From Betaproteobacteria bacterium (lineage in GTDB: Bacteria > Pseudomonadota > Gammaproteobacteria > Burkholderiales > SG8-39), in the NCBI GenBank assembly GCA_005881355.1, contig VBDM01000089.1, positions 1-15,677 of the forward strand: a stretch of 15,677 bases of DNA. Direction: 5' to 3'. Below are positions 1-5,815 of this stretch, one piece after another. Position 1 is the stretch's first letter. The number at the start of each line of letters is the position of its first letter. Below the pieces are notes generated by a model. That model had not been told where the DNA came from. It did not search any database and was given only the letters and a program-made list of their open reading frames with translations. The translations under genes were made by a program, and so were the position numbers.

Positions 1-258
1 ATGAATTTCCTCGGGAAGCCCTATGTAAACTTGATTGAGAAAAGTCGCCTAGCCAGCACTCCCTCATTAACAGTGCAGGAGATCGACGAAGGATTGTGCC
101 TGAAATTATACGAAGACCCATTCAAAGGGAGCGAGTCGCTCAATCGAAAATCGGAGGAAAAGGCACGCCAACACATCGGCGTCCAGTATTTTTTCCAAAG
201 AGAGAACAAAGCGCAGGAAACCGCGTCACCTTGGACGACAGAAACATCAAGAAATTGA
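1..258 (+). CDS. Doubtful short ORF at window edge, unknown
   Basis: An open frame of 85 codons starts with ATG at the first base of the window and ends in TGA at 256-258. The product is hydrophilic, with a charged middle (KSEEKARQ) and no signal peptide, membrane helix or motif that I recognise. The DNA is visibly lower in GC than the flagellar genes and lacks their strong third-position GC bias. Whether a ribosome binding site precedes it cannot be seen, because the window starts at the ATG. It could be a small gene, the 3' end of a longer gene cut by the edge, a decayed remnant, or non-coding DNA. Confidence 0.22.
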   Translation: MNFLGKPYVNLIEKSRLASTPSLTVQEIDEGLCLKLYEDPFKGSESLNRKSEEKARQHIGVQYFFQRENKAQETASPWTTETSRN

Positions 259-408
259 ATGACCCAATCCGTTGGGCTTACGATTCCTGAACAAATTCAG
301 TAATTCTCCGACAGTCCGTAGCGTCAAGAATCTTTCGCGCATTTTCGGGAAAATCCCGGCGGAACGGAGTACGCTTATGTCCGTTCAGGGAGTCCTATCT
401 AATTTCCG
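259..408. other. Intergenic stretch with four short inverted repeats
   Basis: No gene is visible here. Four small dyads follow one another: CCCAA/TTGGG (263-276, 4-nt loop), CTGAA/TTCAG (287-300, 4-nt loop), CGGGA/TCCCG (346-358, 3-nt loop) and GAACGGA/TCCGTTC (362-386, 11-nt loop). The last is the longest and ends 22 bases before the ATG of the TPR gene. No convincing sigma-70, sigma-54 or sigma-28 promoter was found. The hairpins may be terminator or operator remnants, but stems of 5-7 bp are close to chance. Confidence 0.3.
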
Positions 409-1611
409 ATGACGCCAGATTCCACGACCAGCTCACTCGAGCTTTCCCTCGCCCAACACGAGTCCTACGTCAAGGCTGACCCGCATAACGCCTTGCTGTG
501 GCTCGCGCTCGGCGATCTCTACCATCGAGCCGCGCGCTTCGAGGAGGCGGTGGCCGCCTTCGAACGCTGTCTCGTGGAGTCGCCGCAACACCCGGCGGCG
601 CGAAGCCGCCTCGCTTCGGTGCGCATCTCTCAGCACCGCTTTTCCGAGGCCGAGGCGATCCTCGCCGGTCTTCTGCGCGAAGACGGGGATAGCGCGGCGC
701 TGTTTTACAACCTTGGCCTCGCACAGTTCTACCAGGACAAATGGCGCGAGGCGCAGGAGAATTTCGATCGCGCCCTGTCGCTCGGCCTCAAGACGCGCGA
801 CAACCTCGCGTATCTGACGCGCAGCCTGCATCATATGGGCAAGATGCCGGAGGCCATCGAATTCTGCAACCGGTGGCTGGGGGAAGCTCAGGACGACCAG
901 AGCAAGGCCTATCTCGCGTTGCTCGAGATGGACGACGGCAACATGCCGCGGGCGCGCGAGCTCGCGCAGGACGTGTTGACGCGCGATCCCGAGAACTTGC
1001 ACGCGAGCACCGTCGCCGGCGCCTACTCCATCGAGCAGCAGGACATGGAAGACGCCGAGAGGTTCTTCGGCAACATCCTGCGCCGCGAGCCGGAAAACCC
1101 GCGCGCCTGGCTCGGCCTCGGCTTGATTCGGCTATATGAGCAGAAGCATGCCGAGGCGATCGCCGGGCTCGAGAAGGCGGTGAGCCTCATGCCGGAGAAT
1201 TCAGGAACGATCGTGGCGCTGGGCTGGGCGCGGCTCGCCGCGAAGGATGCGCGCGGGGCCGAAACGACTTTTCGTCAAGCTGTCGCGATCGATCGCAACT
1301 TCGCCGAGGCGCACGGTGGCCTCGCCTCGACGCTCGCGCTCCAGGCCCGCGTCGACGAAGCGCAGCAGGAAGTGCGGGTGGCGCATCGTCTCGACCCGGC
1401 CAGCTTCGGCGCGAGCTTCGCCCGGGCGGTGCTTCTCAAAATCCGGGGAAAGGAGGAGCTCGCCAAGGAATTGCTCGCCAAGGTGCTGCAGCAAGCGCCC
1501 GCCGAGGGCGCTCAACCTCTGATCGAGCACCTGCGGATTTACGGCGCGAAGCAATTGCCGAAAACGCCGCCGCCCCGTTCCGGCGCATCCTCCGATGTCC
1601 AGCGACACTGA
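409..1611 (+). CDS. TPR-repeat scaffold protein (about 10 TPR units)
   Basis: The 400-residue product is almost entirely tandem 34-residue tetratricopeptide units from about residue 26 to 365. Each has the usual small/aromatic pattern and most have a closing proline, for example ALGDLYHRAARFEEAVAAFE in the first and GLGLIRLYEQKHAEAIAGLE in a later one. There is no signal peptide or membrane helix, so it should be cytosolic. TPR arrays bind other proteins or peptides; no catalytic domain is visible. The tail after residue 370 is proline-rich and probably disordered. The ATG at 409 has no good Shine-Dalgarno at normal distance (GGGAG lies 16 bases upstream), so the start is moderately sure. The stop overlaps the next small membrane-protein gene. 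Its partner is unknown; the flagellar genes nearby, which also include a second TPR protein, suggest an assembly or chaperone role, but this is only inference. Confidence 0.85.
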   Translation: MTPDSTTSSLELSLAQHESYVKADPHNALLWLALGDLYHRAARFEEAVAAFERCLVESPQHPAARSRLASVRISQHRFSEAEAILAGLLREDGDSAALFYNLGLAQFYQDKWREAQENFDRALSLGLKTRDNLAYLTRSLHHMGKMPEAIEFCNRWLGEAQDDQSKAYLALLEMDDGNMPRARELAQDVLTRDPENLHASTVAGAYSIEQQDMEDAERFFGNILRREPENPRAWLGLGLIRLYEQKHAEAIAGLEKAVSLMPENSGTIVALGWARLAAKDARGAETTFRQAVAIDRNFAEAHGGLASTLALQARVDEAQQEVRVAHRLDPASFGASFARAVLLKIRGKEELAKELLAKVLQQAPAEGAQPLIEHLRIYGAKQLPKTPPPRSGASSDVQRH

Positions 1612-1807
1612 GAAAAAACTCCCGGCCAGCACCTTGTTCCACCGGGCGCTCCTTGCGCTCATTCCCGCGGCGAGCTTGACGCTTGCCGCCTACCACTCCA
1701 GGTTCGCGTGGTACTTCACGGTCCCGGCGGTTTTATTTTGGGGTGTCGGGATCTGGTATTTGAAGCGCGGCTCGGATCGGGCTCCGCGATGCGTGATTCA
1801 CTTGTAG
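1595..1807 (+). CDS. Small two-helix inner-membrane protein, unknown
   Basis: A 70-residue product with a hydrophilic, charged N-terminus (SSDTEKK) and two hydrophobic segments, roughly residues 17-34 and 40-56, the second rich in aromatic residues (FWGVGIWYL). It ends in a positively charged tail. This is the layout of a small integral membrane protein with both ends in the cytoplasm. The ATG lies 17 bases inside the end of the TPR gene, so translation is probably coupled; no separate strong Shine-Dalgarno is visible. The 3' end overlaps the 3' end of the opposite-strand lipoprotein gene by 10 bases. I do not recognise the family. The coherent hydrophobic pattern and the operon-like overlap support it as real. 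Confidence 0.55.
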   Translation: MSSDTEKKLPASTLFHRALLALIPAASLTLAAYHSRFAWYFTVPAVLFWGVGIWYLKRGSDRAPRCVIHL

Positions 1808-2190
1808 CGAATAAACACTCCCTCGATCTGTTCGTACGTCGCGGGCGGGATGCGTGTCATCCGGCCTTGGATGATGACCCACTGCTCCGGCCGGGTCCAG
1901 GGCTCGCGGCGCTGTACCCATATCGCGTCCGCCCCACGGCGCGTGGCTTCTTCGTACAGGGAACAATAGGGCTGCGACAAGGAGCATAGGGAAGTCTCCG
2001 CCCCGCGGAACTTCGCGATGACCGTGTAGGGCCGAGTCGGCTCGCCGGCCAACCAGGCAACGTCCTCGGTGACTGGATAGACTTCCGAGGACAACTTCTC
2101 GTAGTGGAAGCCGCTGCCGCATCCGGCCACGAGAAGGAGTAACGCGGCCATCCCCATCCAGCCCCGAGTTGAGCTAACAGTGAAAGGCAA
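1798..2190 (-). CDS. Lipoprotein of unknown function
   Basis: The product (130 residues from a TTG at 2190) has a lipoprotein signal: hydrophobic stretch GMAALLLLVAGC with a clear lipobox (LVAGC, Cys24 in this numbering), so the mature protein is lipid-anchored in the envelope. The mature part of about 106 residues has a mixed alpha/beta look, including PYTVIAKFRG and a segment EEATRRGADAIWV, a style seen in small envelope lipoproteins. Two further cysteines (CSLSQPYC) could form a disulfide. The start is unclear: TTG at 2190 has GGAG 9 bases upstream, while ATG at 2157 or 2151 would give a very short signal with no positive charge. A strong ribosome binding site at 2227-2233 belongs to a different frame (see the mini-ORF at 2174-2221). 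It converges with and overlaps the small membrane-protein gene. Confidence 0.72.
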   Translation of the reverse strand: MPFTVSSTRGWMGMAALLLLVAGCGSGFHYEKLSSEVYPVTEDVAWLAGEPTRPYTVIAKFRGAETSLCSLSQPYCSLYEEATRRGADAIWVQRREPWTRPEQWVIIQGRMTRIPPATYEQIEGVFIRYK

Positions 2191-2221
2191 GGCTCAAAAC
2201 TCCAATTTTTAACCCCTTCAT
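2174..2221 (-). CDS. 15-codon leader ORF before the lipoprotein
   Basis: On the minus strand AAGGAGG (2227-2233) lies 5 bases before an ATG at 2221, the best Shine-Dalgarno/start pair in this part of the window. The frame reads MKGLKIGVLSLAFHC and then stops at TAG (2174-2176), inside the start of the lipoprotein ORF, which is in the +1 frame. It may be a leader peptide that couples translation to the lipoprotein. Or it may be the true lipoprotein N-terminus split off by a 1-base insertion near 2178-2190: the residues look like the charged start of a signal peptide. Confidence 0.35.
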   Translation of the reverse strand: MKGLKIGVLSLAFHC

Positions 2222-2226
2222 TGTTT

Positions 2227-2233
2227 CCTCCTT
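2227..2233 (-). promoter_or_regulatory. Strong Shine-Dalgarno AAGGAGG
   Basis: Reads AAGGAGG on the minus strand, 5 bases before the ATG at 2221. It drives the 15-codon mini-ORF rather than the lipoprotein frame, which is why the lipoprotein start is in doubt. Confidence 0.6.
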
Positions 2234-2483
2234 CTTAACATTACGCTGCTACCACCCTTAGTGCAAAAATTGATGTGCTTCCAGTTCCCGGATCGCGTTC
2301 TGAGCCGATCGAGGGGTTGCGGGCATAAACTTATTGCCAGATCCGGTGATATACGAGGGAAACCCCGTGCCCAAAGGCTGGGGCCGGCGCCGGCAAAGAA
2401 TGGCCCGCCGCGGCGCAGGGGGATAGAATGAAGGGCCAGTTCATGCGGGTGCCGGCAAGCGAGCTCCCTTGGGAGAGATTCAA
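2234..2483. other. Divergent intergenic region, no sure promoter
   Basis: This region separates the minus-strand lipoprotein from the plus-strand TPR gene and should hold both promoters. The lipoprotein side is AT-rich; TTGCAC and TAATGT with a 17-base spacer on the minus strand (about 2235-2263) is only a weak sigma-70 match. On the TPR side TTGCCA (2334-2339) and TATACG (2350-2355) are just 10 bases apart, too close to be a promoter. GCCGGCGCCGGC (2383-2394) is a 12-bp perfect palindrome. CTCCCTTGGGAG (2464-2475) is a dyad covering the TPR gene's Shine-Dalgarno and could slightly hinder its translation. Confidence 0.35.
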
Positions 2484-3113
2484 ATGGAAAAGTCCACCGT
2501 AGAAAGGCTCGACGTCGATGAATTGCTGCAGCTCGCGCTGCAGGCGTCGAAGGAAAATCGCAACGAGCAGTCGATCACGTATCTGAAGCGGGCGCTCGAC
2601 TTGAAGCCGCGCGAAGGACGCCTGCATTACATGCTTGCCGCCGAGCACGCGCAGATGGGCCTCTATGATCGCGCCGCGGAGGAGATGGCGAAGGCGGTCG
2701 AGCTTGATTCGTCGCTCGTGACCGCGCACTTCCAGCTCGGGCTCCTCCATCTCACCAGCGGCCGGGTCGCGCAGGCCGAGTCGGCCTGGCGGCCTCTTGA
2801 CAAGCTCGGGCCCGATCACTTCCTGCACCTGTTCAAGACCGGGATGCTGCATCTGGCGCGCGACGAATTCAAGGAATGCAAGAGCTGCCTCGAGCGGGGC
2901 ATCAAGGCGAACAACTTCAACGAGGCGCTCAACGTGGATATGCGCAGGGTTCTGCACGACGTGCAGGAGCGCCTGGGCAAGCAGCAGCCCGGCGCCACCG
3001 CCGGCGCCGAGCCCATTATCCGGCCATCGATCCGGCCTTCCGGCCGGGCAGTCCTCTCCGCGTACCGCGAGAACCGCGGGGACGACGAGGGCGACAAAAA
3101 GAAGAAGAAGTAG
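2484..3113 (+). CDS. TPR protein beside the flagellar operon
   Basis: A 209-residue cytosolic protein with about four TPR units between residues 11 and 146 (for example LQLALQASKENRNEQSITYL and MLAAEHAQMGLYDRAAEEMA). A low-complexity tail follows, with proline and arginine and ending in five lysines. The ATG at 2484 was chosen because GGGAGAG lies just upstream at a suitable distance; an in-frame TTG at 2469 would add five residues but overlaps that site. The 127-residue gene follows after 23 bases, so the two probably form an operon converging on fliA. Small TPR proteins often act as chaperones for secreted subunits in type III export systems. That role fits the neighbourhood but is inferred; the sequence shows only the repeats. 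Confidence 0.85.
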   Translation: MEKSTVERLDVDELLQLALQASKENRNEQSITYLKRALDLKPREGRLHYMLAAEHAQMGLYDRAAEEMAKAVELDSSLVTAHFQLGLLHLTSGRVAQAESAWRPLDKLGPDHFLHLFKTGMLHLARDEFKECKSCLERGIKANNFNEALNVDMRRVLHDVQERLGKQQPGATAGAEPIIRPSIRPSGRAVLSAYRENRGDDEGDKKKKK

Positions 3114-3136
3114 GACTCCGACCGACCGAGAGAGTT

Positions 3137-3520
3137 ATGACCGACCCGATCAGCAGGCTCAACCCGGCGCTCGAGCTGCTGCGACAAAGGCTGGCGGACC
3201 AGGCGCAGCGCCTGGATTCCCCCGCAAAGGGAGTTTCCGCGCGGGCGGGCAGCGCGCCGACCGAGCAGGCCGATCGGTCCGGCACGCTCAAGCAACGGCT
3301 CAGCGAGCGCCTCGCGGCGGTCGACGCGGCGGACCCGCAGCGCGATCGCAAGCGGCGGCGCGTTTTCATCGAGTCGGTGCTGGCATCGGAACTCGGCGAA
3401 GCGCTGCAGAACGATCCGAAAGCGCTGGAGCTCGTCGAGCGCATCGAAGAGGCCATCCGGGAGCACCCGGAACTCGAGCGGCAATTCCGCGCCGTCCTGT
3501 CCAATTACGCCGGCAACTGA
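3137..3520 (+). CDS. Charged helical protein, unknown, convergent with fliA
   Basis: A 127-residue protein with no signal or membrane helix. The first 60 residues are polar and probably flexible; residues about 50-125 are rich in Arg, Glu and Leu and predicted helical, with recognisable patches LSERLAAVDAADPQRDRKRR and FIESVLASELGEAL. GAGAGAG lies just before the ATG at 3137, a reasonable ribosome binding site. It sits 23 bases after the TPR gene and its stop is only 6 bases from the stop of fliA on the other strand. I do not recognise the family. Its size, charge and place beside a sigma-28-like gene make a regulator, secretion chaperone or export substrate possible, but no FlgM-type motif is evident. 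Confidence 0.78.
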   Translation: MTDPISRLNPALELLRQRLADQAQRLDSPAKGVSARAGSAPTEQADRSGTLKQRLSERLAAVDAADPQRDRKRRRVFIESVLASELGEALQNDPKALELVERIEEAIREHPELERQFRAVLSNYAGN

Positions 3521-3550
3521 CCGGTCTCACAAGCTCAAATCGAACCGGTC
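3519..3550. terminator. Possible bidirectional terminator hairpin
   Basis: GACCGGTC (3519-3526) and AACCGGTC (3543-3550) can pair over 7 bp with a 16-base loop, exactly between the converging stops of the 127-residue gene and fliA. It extends into the 3' end of fliA. There is no T-run on either side, and each arm is itself palindromic, so the call is weak. Confidence 0.25.
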
Positions 3551-4252
3551 GATGGACCGCAGGCCTTCGCGGATCAGCTTCAACGCGCGGGCGTGCAGCT
3601 GGGAGATGCGCCCCTTCGAGAGGCGAAACGCGAGCCCGATCAGCTTGAAATCCATGTGCTCGAAATAATGCCACTTCACGATCTGCTTCTCGCGCTCTGG
3701 CAGCGCCTCGACGATGAGCAGCAGGCGCTCCCGCAGGCGCTTCAGCTCAAGCACTCGATACGGGTCGAGTGTCTCGGGTTCGGCGCTCAGTCCGGAGTCC
3801 TCCAACGCGAAGCCCAACGCGAGTCCGACGGTGACCTCGACCAGCTCCTCCAGCGCCTCGGACGCGCCGCTCGCGCTTCCGATGACCGACTCGACGCGCT
3901 CTTTTTCCATCTGCTTCCGGCGGGCATGCTGGGCGGCCTGCTCGGTCGCGCGCTCCAGACCGCTTAGGATCGCGCCGCGGATGCGATACCCGGCGAAGGT
4001 GACGAAGGAAGCTTCGCGCCTCGGATCGAAGCGGTCGAAGGCCTCGATCATGCCCAGGCGCGCCCATTGGAGATAATCGGCGAACTCCGGAGCCTGCGGC
4101 CCTCGCCTGGAGTACGCGTACGCGGCGAGCTTTTGGGCCGTGGGAAGGTAGCGCTCGATCAGCTTCGCGCGCAGGAGGGGGTCGCGGTCGGCAATGTAGC
4201 TCCGCCAGAGCGCGGCCTCTTCATCGAGATCCGGCGAGGGCTGTTGCGCCAT
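3527..4252 (-). CDS. fliA: Flagellar sigma factor, sigma-28 (FliA) family, divergent
   Basis: At 241 residues it has the length of FliA, which directs RNA polymerase to late flagellar and chemotaxis promoters. Sigma region 2 spans about residues 29-97 (LIERYLPTAQKLAAYAY, then FADYLQWARLGMIEAFDRFD and FVTFAGYRIRGAIL, the core-binding and -10 region). Region 4 spans about 175-231, with EALPEREKQIV and a helix-turn-helix at about 201-227 ending in RISQLHARALKLI. The linking part is unusual: after RIRGAIL, the tryptophan-containing W(V/I)PRS-like motif of typical FliA is missing and replaced by GLERATEQAAQHARRKQMEK. This hints at changed promoter choice or a dedicated sigma for this system. It is the last gene of the operon, 16 bases after fliP, with a weak GACGGG ribosome binding site. 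Confidence 0.88.
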   Translation of the reverse strand: MAQQPSPDLDEEAALWRSYIADRDPLLRAKLIERYLPTAQKLAAYAYSRRGPQAPEFADYLQWARLGMIEAFDRFDPRREASFVTFAGYRIRGAILSGLERATEQAAQHARRKQMEKERVESVIGSASGASEALEELVEVTVGLALGFALEDSGLSAEPETLDPYRVLELKRLRERLLLIVEALPEREKQIVKWHYFEHMDFKLIGLAFRLSKGRISQLHARALKLIREGLRSIDRFDLSL

Positions 4253-4268
4253 GCCCGTCTGGACGCGG

Positions 4269-5048
4269 CTAGTGGAAGCTTCCGAGCAGGGCCTTGACCA
4301 CGAGATTCCAGCCGTCGATCAGCACGAACAGGAGCAGCTTGAGCGGCAGCGAGATCATCATCGGCGGGACCATGAGCATTCCCATGGACATGAGAACGCT
4401 GGAGACTACGATGTCGAGCAGGAGAAAAGGCAGGAAGATGACGAAGCCGATCTGGAACGCGGTCTTCAGCTCGCTCAGCATGAAAGCGGGGATGAGATGA
4501 ACGGTGCGCACTTGGTCCACGTCCTCGGGCGGCTCCACCTTGGATACGTCGAGCATCAGCATCAGGTCCTGCTCGCGCGTCTGTCGGATCATGAACTCGC
4601 GCACCGGCTGAATCGCGATCTCGGTCGCCCGCTCGAAACCGATGCTGCCTTTCAGATACGGCTGGAATGCGTTGCTGTCGATCTGCGACAGCACGGGCTG
4701 CATCGTGAACAGCGTCAGGAACAGCGCGAGGCTGACAAGGACGGTGTTCGGCGGCGTTTCCTGGATTCCCAGGGCGTGCCGCAGCAGCGCCAGCACGACG
4801 ATGATCCGCGTGAACGCCGTCATGACCATGAGGATCGCCGGCGCGAGGCTCAATACCGTAAGAACCGCCAGGATCTTCAGCGCGGTAGCCACCTCGGCGG
4901 GGCGGGCGGCGCCTCCGTCGATGCGGATTTCGAGCCCCGGGACGGTGAGCGACTGCGCCGCGGCGATTTCCGGCGCGAGCAGCAGCACGCCGCACAGAGC
5001 CGGATATACGGCGCGCGCGAGCAACTCACCGATCTTCGGCGGTCGCAT
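4269..5048 (-). CDS. fliP: Flagellar type III export gate protein FliP
   Basis: A 259-residue polytopic inner-membrane protein, clearly FliP: the conserved ILMVMTAFTRIIVVLALLR, LALFLTLFTMQPVL, REFMIRQTRE and LSELKTAFQIGFVIFLPFLL segments are all present, and it ends with LFVLIDGWNLVVKALL. FliP assembles with FliQ and FliR into the export gate inside the MS ring. It has the N-terminal cleavable signal usual for FliP (hydrophobic about residues 13-31, ending AAAQS) and four further membrane helices. I chose ATG 5048, which overlaps fliO by 23 bases; an in-frame ATG at 5078 has no ribosome binding site. Unusually fliQ, fliR and flhB do not follow; fliA does. Confidence 0.96.
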   Translation of the reverse strand: MRPPKIGELLARAVYPALCGVLLLAPEIAAAQSLTVPGLEIRIDGGAARPAEVATALKILAVLTVLSLAPAILMVMTAFTRIIVVLALLRHALGIQETPPNTVLVSLALFLTLFTMQPVLSQIDSNAFQPYLKGSIGFERATEIAIQPVREFMIRQTREQDLMLMLDVSKVEPPEDVDQVRTVHLIPAFMLSELKTAFQIGFVIFLPFLLLDIVVSSVLMSMGMLMVPPMMISLPLKLLLFVLIDGWNLVVKALLGSFH

Positions 5049-5505
5049 CCGAGTGGCTTTTTTCGCTTCCGCGGGCATCGGAAAGACGCAGCGGCCGCAC
5101 GCGATCCCCGCTCTGGGCGAGAAACACTCTCTGTCCATCGATCTCCAGCAGGAACAGCGTAAGGCGCGGCGTGACGTGCCGGATCTCGAGGACGTTGATC
5201 CGCCCCTGTCCCCCCGCGGCGCGGCCGAGCGATGCCGGCAGAAAGCGCTTGAGCGCGTAGATCCCGGCAAAACCGACGGCGATCACCACGCCCAGCGCCA
5301 GGGCGGTGCGCAGCAGCAAGCCAAGCTCGAAGGAGTCAGCGTCCCGCTTGAACGGGATGGGTTCCTTTTCCGGCCGGGCCGCCTCCTGCGAGAGCGCAAG
5401 CCCGGGCAGGGCGGAGGCGCTGCCCGCCAGGACTATCGCCAGAATTGCCCGTCGGAGGGGCTCAGCGCGGAACGACTTCGGAAATCTGTACGCCAAAGCT
5501 GTCAC
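5026..5505 (-). CDS. fliO: Flagellar export accessory protein FliO
   Basis: The 159-residue product has an N-terminal signal-like helix (about residues 19-39), a second membrane helix (about 64-86, LRTALALGVVIAVGFAGIYA), and a cytosolic domain with NVLEIRHVTPRLTLFLLEID followed by GQRVFLAQSGDRV. That layout matches FliO, which helps FliP assemble. Its place between fliN and fliP is the standard one. The GTG at 5505 lies 44 bases inside fliN and has no strong Shine-Dalgarno, so the start is uncertain; a TTG at 5496 is an alternative. Coupling to fliN translation is likely. Confidence 0.87.
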   Translation of the reverse strand: MTALAYRFPKSFRAEPLRRAILAIVLAGSASALPGLALSQEAARPEKEPIPFKRDADSFELGLLLRTALALGVVIAVGFAGIYALKRFLPASLGRAAGGQGRINVLEIRHVTPRLTLFLLEIDGQRVFLAQSGDRVRPLRLSDARGSEKSHSDATAEDR

Positions 5506-5782
5506 CGACTGCCACCAGCATTCCGCGCGCGACGACCTTGCCGTCGAGCAGCACCTCGACGGCCTCGCGCGTCCCGCTGTCCAGCGTGAGGATCGAGTTC
5601 TCCTTGAGCTCGAACAGCTCCTTCACCGTCAGCTCGCAGCGCCCCACCGCCACCGTGAGCCTGACCTTGACGTCCCGGATGAGATCGAAGTTCGCGTCCA
5701 CGACCCTGCGGCCCTGCGCGTCTCCGGCTTCCAACTCGGTCAACCGGATCTCATGCACGGTTTTCGTAGTCTCTGCTGACAT
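5462..5782 (-). CDS. fliN: C-ring switch protein FliN
   Basis: This 106-residue protein is a single SpoA (surface presentation of antigens) domain with a short leader. The domain starts near residue 30 (NFDLIRDVKVRLTVAVGRCE) and continues TVKELFELKENSILTLDSG to VVARGMLVAVGDSFGVQISE, all typical of FliN. FliN forms the base of the cytoplasmic ring and docks the FliH-FliI ATPase for export. It follows the fliM-like gene after 33 bases. AGGAG lies 12 bases before the ATG, a rather long spacing. In length and sequence it looks ordinary, unlike its partner FliM. Confidence 0.95.
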   Translation of the reverse strand: MSAETTKTVHEIRLTELEAGDAQGRRVVDANFDLIRDVKVRLTVAVGRCELTVKELFELKENSILTLDSGTREAVEVLLDGKVVARGMLVAVGDSFGVQISEVVPR

Positions 5783-5815
5783 GTTTCCGCTTGCTCCTGA
5801 ATTGCCGTCCCATCT

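Noticed and set aside
2235..2285. Sigma-54-like GCAC...TTTTTGCAC on the minus strand
   Set aside because: The GG/GC elements are not 10 bases apart; spacing is wrong by several bases.
2264..2330. GCCGATCG (around 2303-2310) as a sigma-28 -10 element
   Set aside because: No TAAA-type -35 element at the right distance.
4251..5162. 303-codon plus-strand frame
   Set aside because: Antisense to fliP and rich in Gln, His, Arg and Asp, as expected from the complement of membrane-protein codons.
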